DNA of 10,223 nucleotides from Colimorpha sp045642445 (GTDB lineage Bacteria; Bacteroidota; Bacteroidia; Bacteroidales; P3). How positions within the stretch are numbered: position 1 is the first letter of the stretch; the number at the start of each line of letters is the position of its first letter. Below, piece by piece: positions 5,865 through 10,223 of the stretch. The translations under genes and the position numbers were made by a program. The notes under the pieces are model-generated. The model worked only from the letters and a program-made list of their open reading frames with translations. It was not told where the DNA came from and did no database searches. The stretch spans positions 1-10,223 of the forward strand of contig JAZUIX010000023.1 in assembly GCA_045642445.1 (NCBI GenBank). The letters are read 5' to 3'.

Positions 5865-7925
5865 ATGACTTACACAGATAAAGACCAAAAATTCAAACGC
5901 TATACCATCACTTCGGCTCTGCCATACGCGAATGGTCCTGTGCATATTGGGCATTTGGCTGGGGTGTATGTCCCTGCCGATGTGTATGCCCGCTATTTGC
6001 GTAGTGCCGGCGAAGAGGTGCTTTTCCTTGGCGGTAGCGATGAGCATGGTGTGCCTATCACTATCAAGGCTCGCCGCGAGGGTGTCACACCTCAGGACAT
6101 TGTCGACCGTTACCACAATATCATCAAAGAGTCTTTCAAAGAGTTGGGCATTTCGTTCGATATCTACTCCCGCACCTCAAGTCCCGAGCATCACGAAACG
6201 GCTGCCGCCTATTTCAAAAAACTCTATGAGGAGGGCAAATTTGTTGAGAAAACCTCGATGCAGTATTACGACGAGGAGGCTCATCAGTTTTTGGCCGACC
6301 GATATATCACGGGCACTTGTCCTCATTGTGGCAATGAACATGCTTACGGCGACCAGTGTGAGGCTTGCGGCACTTCGTTGAACGCCACCGACCTCATCAA
6401 TCCCAAGTCGGCCCTGAGTGGCAATCCTCCCGTGATGAAGGAGACGAAGCATTGGTATCTGCCCCTCGACCAGGATGAACCTTGGCTGCGTGAGTGGATT
6501 TTGGAGCAGCACAAAGGCGATTGGAAGACCAATGTTTATGGTCAATGCAAGTCGTGGATTGATGCCGGCTTGCAGCCTCGTGCCGTGACTCGCGACCTCG
6601 AATGGGGCGTCAAAGTGCCCATCGAAGGAGTTGACGGCAAGGTGCTTTATGTATGGTTCGATGCCCCTATCGGCTACATCAGTTTCACCAAACAGTTGAA
6701 AGGCGGTGATTGGGAGAAATGGTGGAAGGACAATGAAACCAAACTGGTTCATTTCATCGGCAAGGACAACATCGTCTTCCATTGCATCATTTTCCCCGCA
6801 ATGCTCAAAGCCGAAGGCAGTTATATCCTCCCACAGAATGTGCCCGCCAATGAGTTCCTCAACCTCGAAGGCGACAAAATCAGCACTTCGCGCAACTGGG
6901 CCGTGTGGCTGCACGAATACTTGAAGGATTTTCCCGGTAAGCAGGATGTGCTTCGCTACACCCTTTGCAGCAATGCCCCTGAGACGAAGGATAACGACTT
7001 TACTTGGAAGGATTTCCAACTGAAGAACAACTCCGAGTTGGTGGCCATTCTTGGCAATTTCGTCAACCGTACCCTTGTACTTACCCATAAGTTCTTTGAG
7101 GGCAAAGTCCCCGCAGCTGGCGAATACGGTGATTTGGAGAAAGAGACTATCAAAGAGATGGCCGCTTTCCCCGAAAAGGTGGGACGCAGCATCGAGACCT
7201 ATCGCTTCCGCGAAGCCTTGTCCGAAATGATGAATTTGGCCCGTCTCGGCAACAAATACCTCACCGATACCGAGCCTTGGAAACTTATCAAAACCGACCC
7301 CACCCGTACCGCCACGGTGCTCAATCTCTCGCTGCAGATTTGTGCCAATTTGGCTATTCTTTGCGAACCTTTCCTGCCCTTCACGGCTGAGAAGATTTGC
7401 CACATGCTCAACATTGAAAAGAAAAGTTGGCATCAGGCCGGAGTGGCAGACCTCCTCGAAGCAGGCCATGTTATCGCCAAACCTGAATTGCTTTTTGAGC
7501 AAATTGATGATACAACCATTGATATGCAGGTCAACAAACTGCTGGAGACCAAGCGCCAGAACGAATTGAATGCCTGGAGCCCGAAGTCGGTAAAAGAGAC
7601 TGTTGCTTTTGACGATTTTGGCAAGGTGGACATTCGTGTGGGCACAGTGTTGGAATGCACCAAGGTGCCTAAGGCCGATAAACTTCTTCAGTTCAAAATT
7701 GAGGATGGTCTGGGCACCCGCACCATTGTCAGTGGTATCGCAAAATTCTATCCTGAACCCGAGAAGCTGGTGGGTATGCAGGTTTGTTTTATCGCCAACT
7801 TTGTACCCCGCAAACTCAAAGGTGTCGAAAGTCAGGGTATGATTCTCAGTGCTGAGGATAAAGATGGCCGCTTAGTCCTTATCTCCCCCAGCCAGTTGGT
7901 CACTCCTGGATGTAATGTAGGATAG
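5865..7925 (+). CDS. metG: Methionyl-tRNA synthetase with fused C-terminal tRNA-binding domain
   Basis: MetG charges tRNA-Met with methionine using ATP in the cytoplasm and is essential. At 686 residues it is the long form. The class I catalytic core starts with PYANGPVHIGH, where the HIGH signature is 27-30. The zinc-binding insert has CPHC (C152, C155) and CEAC (C165, C168). WFDAPIGYIS (264-273) and HFIGKDN (296-302) are typical core motifs. The KMSKS loop appears as KISTS (338-342), the form usual in many Bacteroidota and other MetG proteins and not a defect. The helical anticodon-binding domain follows (around 380-560). Residues of about 582-686 form an EMAP-II/Arc1p-like OB-fold (DFGKVDIRVGTV, PRKLKG, SQGMIL) that binds tRNA and dimerises in related enzymes. 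The ATG at 5865 fits the family start. The 50-bp gap upstream shows no clear promoter or terminator. The stop shares a base with the next gene. Confidence 0.98.
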   Translation: MTYTDKDQKFKRYTITSALPYANGPVHIGHLAGVYVPADVYARYLRSAGEEVLFLGGSDEHGVPITIKARREGVTPQDIVDRYHNIIKESFKELGISFDIYSRTSSPEHHETAAAYFKKLYEEGKFVEKTSMQYYDEEAHQFLADRYITGTCPHCGNEHAYGDQCEACGTSLNATDLINPKSALSGNPPVMKETKHWYLPLDQDEPWLREWILEQHKGDWKTNVYGQCKSWIDAGLQPRAVTRDLEWGVKVPIEGVDGKVLYVWFDAPIGYISFTKQLKGGDWEKWWKDNETKLVHFIGKDNIVFHCIIFPAMLKAEGSYILPQNVPANEFLNLEGDKISTSRNWAVWLHEYLKDFPGKQDVLRYTLCSNAPETKDNDFTWKDFQLKNNSELVAILGNFVNRTLVLTHKFFEGKVPAAGEYGDLEKETIKEMAAFPEKVGRSIETYRFREALSEMMNLARLGNKYLTDTEPWKLIKTDPTRTATVLNLSLQICANLAILCEPFLPFTAEKICHMLNIEKKSWHQAGVADLLEAGHVIAKPELLFEQIDDTTIDMQVNKLLETKRQNELNAWSPKSVKETVAFDDFGKVDIRVGTVLECTKVPKADKLLQFKIEDGLGTRTIVSGIAKFYPEPEKLVGMQVCFIANFVPRKLKGVESQGMILSAEDKDGRLVLISPSQLVTPGCNVG

Positions 7926-8917
7926 TGAAAGTGCTTCTTTTGGGAGGCAACGGCCTCCTGGGACATAATGTTCTTTACCATTTGTTGCAGCAGGGTCATG
8001 AGGTTCATGCCCTGCTGCGGCGTTCTTCTGCATTGCGTGCAGAGTCTTTCCCCAATGTGGCAGAAAACCTTACAATATTTGAGGGAACATTGCTTGAAAA
8101 TGAAGCTCTTGATAAAGCCGCACAGGGGTGTGAGGCCATCATAAATTGTGCTGGTGTCACCGATATGTCGCTGCTTCATTACGAGGACTATCTGCCTGTA
8201 AACCGAGACCTCTGTGGCCGCCTTATTCAACTGATGCAGCGACAGCAGATCTCCCGCTTGGTTCACACCAGTACGGCGAATACCATAGGGTTTGGCACCC
8301 CTCAGCAAGCTGCCGATGAACAATCTCCTATGCAGCCCCCTTTCAGCCGTTCGTTTTATGCGTTGAGTAAAAAAGAGGGAGAGCAACTAATGGATCAGGC
8401 GGCAAGCAAGCACCCCGATTGGCACATTGTGATAGTCAACCCAGGCTTTATGGTGGGTGCCTACGACACCAAACCCAGTTCTGGGGCTTTGCTTCTCACA
8501 GGTTATCGCAAGCCTTTGATGATGGCTCCTTCGGGCGGAAAGAGTTTCATTCATGTTGGTGACGCTGCTCAAGCCATTGTTCAAGCACTCTTGCGGGGCG
8601 AAAATGGAGGTCACTATCTGCTCACAGGTGAGAATCTTTCGCTGAAAGAGTTCTATCGTTTGCAGGCGCAGGTGTGTGGCTATCGTCAGTGGCTGATCGT
8701 TATGCCCGATTGCTTATTGCAGTTTGCGGGAAGAGTAGGGGACTTCTTGCGTCGTTGTGGCATAAAGACGCAAGTATCCACACGCAATGTCAGGCAATTG
8801 ATGGTAAGCGAATACTATAATTGCAACCGTGCGCAACACGACCTTCTCATGCCTCAGACCCCCATTGCTCAAGCAATACGCGATTTCTTCGATTATCAAA
8901 GAATATGCAAACAATAA
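7925..8917 (+). CDS. NAD-dependent epimerase/dehydratase family protein (extended SDR)
   Basis: A 330-residue extended short-chain dehydrogenase/reductase, similar in pattern to dihydroflavonol-4-reductase-like and sugar-nucleotide epimerase proteins. The Rossmann NAD(P) loop is GGNGLLG at 7-13. INCAGVTD (73-80) is the family NAG-like strand. The catalytic set is S116/T117 in VHTSTANT and YALSK (Y145, K149). VNPGFMVG (171-178) and KSFIHVGDAAQAI (206-218) follow in the expected order. I chose the GTG start at 7925: it places the first beta strand (KVLLLGGNG) exactly at the N-terminus, and no better ATG lies before the Rossmann loop. Its G is the last base of the metG TAG, so translation is probably coupled to metG. 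The substrate cannot be told from sequence; a sugar nucleotide or a small ketone/aldehyde are both possible. There is no signal peptide, so it should be cytoplasmic. Confidence 0.88.
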   Translation: MKVLLLGGNGLLGHNVLYHLLQQGHEVHALLRRSSALRAESFPNVAENLTIFEGTLLENEALDKAAQGCEAIINCAGVTDMSLLHYEDYLPVNRDLCGRLIQLMQRQQISRLVHTSTANTIGFGTPQQAADEQSPMQPPFSRSFYALSKKEGEQLMDQAASKHPDWHIVIVNPGFMVGAYDTKPSSGALLLTGYRKPLMMAPSGGKSFIHVGDAAQAIVQALLRGENGGHYLLTGENLSLKEFYRLQAQVCGYRQWLIVMPDCLLQFAGRVGDFLRRCGIKTQVSTRNVRQLMVSEYYNCNRAQHDLLMPQTPIAQAIRDFFDYQRICKQ

Positions 8918-8954
8918 AACCCATACTTTCTCGTTATAAGTAAAAAGCCAAGTT

Positions 8955-9974
8955 ATGAAAAAGATAATTTTTGGGACGCTGATAGTCCTTTTATTCTGTG
9001 CCTGTGGCAATTCTAAGACCGACCAACCTCAGAAGAAAGGCTCTTCGGGCAAGACACTTGAGATGCTGATTGTGGCTAATCAAGATGTTTATTCAGGAGA
9101 GACAAAAGCATTGGTTGACTCGCTTTTCTGCCGTCCGCAGGTAGGGTTGCCCCAAGCCGAGAGTATGTTCGACCTGGTCAACATCCCTGTATCTTCTTAC
9201 GAAAATACCGAGATGTTCCAAAACCATCGCAACATCCTTATTTTCGACATTAATTCCGAGAACCCCAACAAGGTCTATAAGCATATTGACGAATATGCCG
9301 CCCCGCAGGTGGTGTTCGATTTCGCGGTCAAAGATCAGGCCGCGTTGCGCGATATGTTGCGCCGTTACGAGCCTTATATCCTCAACGAGGTTTACGCTGC
9401 CGAACATCGTCGTGTCATCAAAGCCTTCCAGGGTATGCCTGGCTATGATGTCAATGATGCGGTGCGCAAACAGTTCGGCTTCGGCCTTACTTTCTCCAAT
9501 GAGTTCTCCATTGCCAAGCAGGAGACCGATTTTGCGTGGATTCGCAAGGAGGCCAAAGACTTTGGTATTGGCGTGTTGATTGATGTGATACCATACGAGA
9601 GCAAATCTGTTTTTGAAGAGAATGCCATCCTCGACCATATCGATACCATCATGCACCGCTATGTGCCATGCACGGCTGACGAAAGCTATATGGGTTTGGA
9701 ACGCCGCCGTGATGATGCTGGCGAATACCTTGCCCCGATAGTCTTCAACAATGCCAAGTTCGACAATAGCGACTATTGCATTGAGTCGCGTGGTTGTTGG
9801 CGTGCTTTTGGCGACTTCATGGGAGGCCCATACGTTTCTTATACGTTGCTTTCTCCCGACCAAAAACGGGTCATCACCCTCGTGGGCTATGTCTATTGTC
9901 CTCGCAACAAACCTTGGACAAAACGCGACCTCCTCATGCAGGTTGAGAGTATCTGCCACTCTATCGAATTCTAA
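8955..9974 (+). CDS. DUF4837 family lipoprotein
   Basis: A 339-residue lipoprotein of a family largely confined to Bacteroidota, with no function known to me. The signal is MKKIIFGTLIVLLFCACG; C17 (preceded by FCA) is the probable lipidated cysteine, with C15 inside the signal. A short polar linker (NSKTDQPQKKGSSGK) leads to the domain. Recognisable blocks are GLPQAESMFDL (64-74), HRNILIFDI (91-99), and RGCW then GDFMGGPYVSY (279-282, 286-296), close to the family's characteristic R-G-x-W and G-D-F-M-G-G-P motif. A final basic stretch precedes a C-terminal helix (VESICHSIEF). Length is normal for the family. After C17 the residues GNSK lack an acidic run, so a periplasm-facing location is more likely than surface display. 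The gene lies 37 nt after the epimerase and 58 nt before an outer-membrane protein gene, suggesting an envelope role. Confidence 0.9.
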   Translation: MKKIIFGTLIVLLFCACGNSKTDQPQKKGSSGKTLEMLIVANQDVYSGETKALVDSLFCRPQVGLPQAESMFDLVNIPVSSYENTEMFQNHRNILIFDINSENPNKVYKHIDEYAAPQVVFDFAVKDQAALRDMLRRYEPYILNEVYAAEHRRVIKAFQGMPGYDVNDAVRKQFGFGLTFSNEFSIAKQETDFAWIRKEAKDFGIGVLIDVIPYESKSVFEENAILDHIDTIMHRYVPCTADESYMGLERRRDDAGEYLAPIVFNNAKFDNSDYCIESRGCWRAFGDFMGGPYVSYTLLSPDQKRVITLVGYVYCPRNKPWTKRDLLMQVESICHSIEF

Positions 9975-10009
9975 CAGATGTTCAGATAAACAGATGTTCA
10001 GAATCTGAA
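9975..10009. repeat. 12-bp direct repeat and adjoining palindrome
   Basis: CAGATGTTCAGA occurs perfectly at 9975-9986 and 9991-10002, a 16-bp period, starting directly after the DUF4837 stop. The second copy runs into the inverted repeat TTCAGA-A-TCTGAA (9997-10009). The palindrome could be an operator for the following gene or, as RNA, a 4-bp stem with a 5-base loop, too weak to terminate. No -33/-7 promoter pair is clear nearby, so a regulatory role is only a possibility; a small local duplication is equally likely. Confidence 0.5.
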
Positions 10010-10032
10010 AATCTTCAAATCAATAATCTTTC

Positions 10033-10223
10033 ATGACCAAACGCCTTGCACTTTTCTTTGTCGCTCTTTTGTTCGTAGGGACAGTTGTAGCTCAAAAATC
10101 GCTCTCGCGTTCCGAGTTGGGCCTTACGGGTGGCGGCATGAACTATATCGGCGACCTCAATGGTCAGAGCATGTTCGGCAAAGCGAATCTTGCTGGAGGA
10201 CTCACGGCCCGCTACAATTTCGA
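10033..10223 (+). CDS. DUF6089-like outer-membrane beta-barrel protein, N-terminus (3' partial)
   Basis: The first 63 codons of a gene that runs off the window. It starts at the ATG at 10033 with a signal peptide: MTKR, the hydrophobic LALFFVALLFVGTVV, and a likely signal peptidase I site after AQ or VA (residues about 19-21); no lipobox cysteine is present. The mature start then reads SELGLTGGGMNYIGDLNG, followed by LAGGLTARYNF. The G-G-x-x-Y-I-G-D-L-N pattern followed by an R-Y-N strand is the opening of DUF6089/OmpA-barrel-like proteins common in Bacteroidota. It should therefore be an outer-membrane barrel. The family call rests on a short stretch and needs the rest of the gene. It lies 58 nt after the DUF4837 lipoprotein gene. 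Confidence 0.72.
   Translation, partial: MTKRLALFFVALLFVGTVVAQKSLSRSELGLTGGGMNYIGDLNGQSMFGKANLAGGLTARYNF

Noticed and set aside
6876..6893. KISTS in place of KMSKS in MetG as a sign of inactivation
   Set aside because: This form is common in active MetG proteins, especially in Bacteroidota, and every other catalytic and zinc motif is intact.
6177..7502. Long open frame of 441 codons on the minus strand inside metG
   Set aside because: It is antisense to a strongly conserved synthetase, has no recognisable domain, and results from the codon bias of metG leaving few stops on the opposite strand.
9093..9959. Minus-strand frame of 288 codons opposite the DUF4837 gene
   Set aside because: The plus strand encodes a recognisable family with a proper signal peptide; the antisense product has none.

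Overview
This window reads as a stretch of ordinary chromosome from a member of the Bacteroidota, most likely order Bacteroidales. The evidence is the mix of lineage-typical families (a DUF5606 protein, a DUF4837 lipoprotein, the start of a DUF6089 outer-membrane protein and a DUF4595-like lipoprotein). Other pointers are a methionyl-tRNA synthetase with a KISTS loop and a fused C-terminal tRNA-binding domain, the general absence of Shine-Dalgarno sequences, and a promoter candidate of TTTG / TAnnTTTG type. I would not name a genus. Base composition and codon use look even throughout, and I see no insertion sequence, phage gene, CRISPR array or RNA gene. All nine genes are on the plus strand.

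Layout. (1) 1-1048: the 3' two thirds of a YifB/ComM-type AAA+ ATPase whose beginning lies outside the window. (2) 1124-2812: pyrK and pyrD, 12 nt apart, encoding the electron-transfer and catalytic subunits of an NAD-dependent class 1B dihydroorotate dehydrogenase (UMP synthesis). A BadF/BadG-type sugar kinase follows 13 nt later (2826-3668), so the three are probably co-transcribed. (3) 3669-4151: a 483-bp gene-free gap with several repeat families and a promoter candidate. (4) 4152-5814: a DUF5606 protein with a histone-H1-like tail, then a DUF4595-like lipoprotein that carries a possible surface-export signal. (5) 5865-9974: metG, an NAD-dependent epimerase/reductase whose GTG start shares a base with the metG stop, and a DUF4837 lipoprotein. 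(6) 10033-end: the N-terminus of a DUF6089 outer-membrane protein.

Together the genes serve pyrimidine synthesis, amino-sugar phosphorylation, translation and envelope biogenesis. I found no convincing new multi-gene system. The parts most worth a second look are non-coding. In the 483-bp gap these are three GTACA boxes at exactly 21-bp intervals upstream of the promoter candidate, and an 11-bp tandem repeat with an inverted copy of itself. Elsewhere they are two mutually exclusive hairpins ahead of pyrK and a 12-bp direct repeat plus palindrome ahead of the DUF6089 gene.
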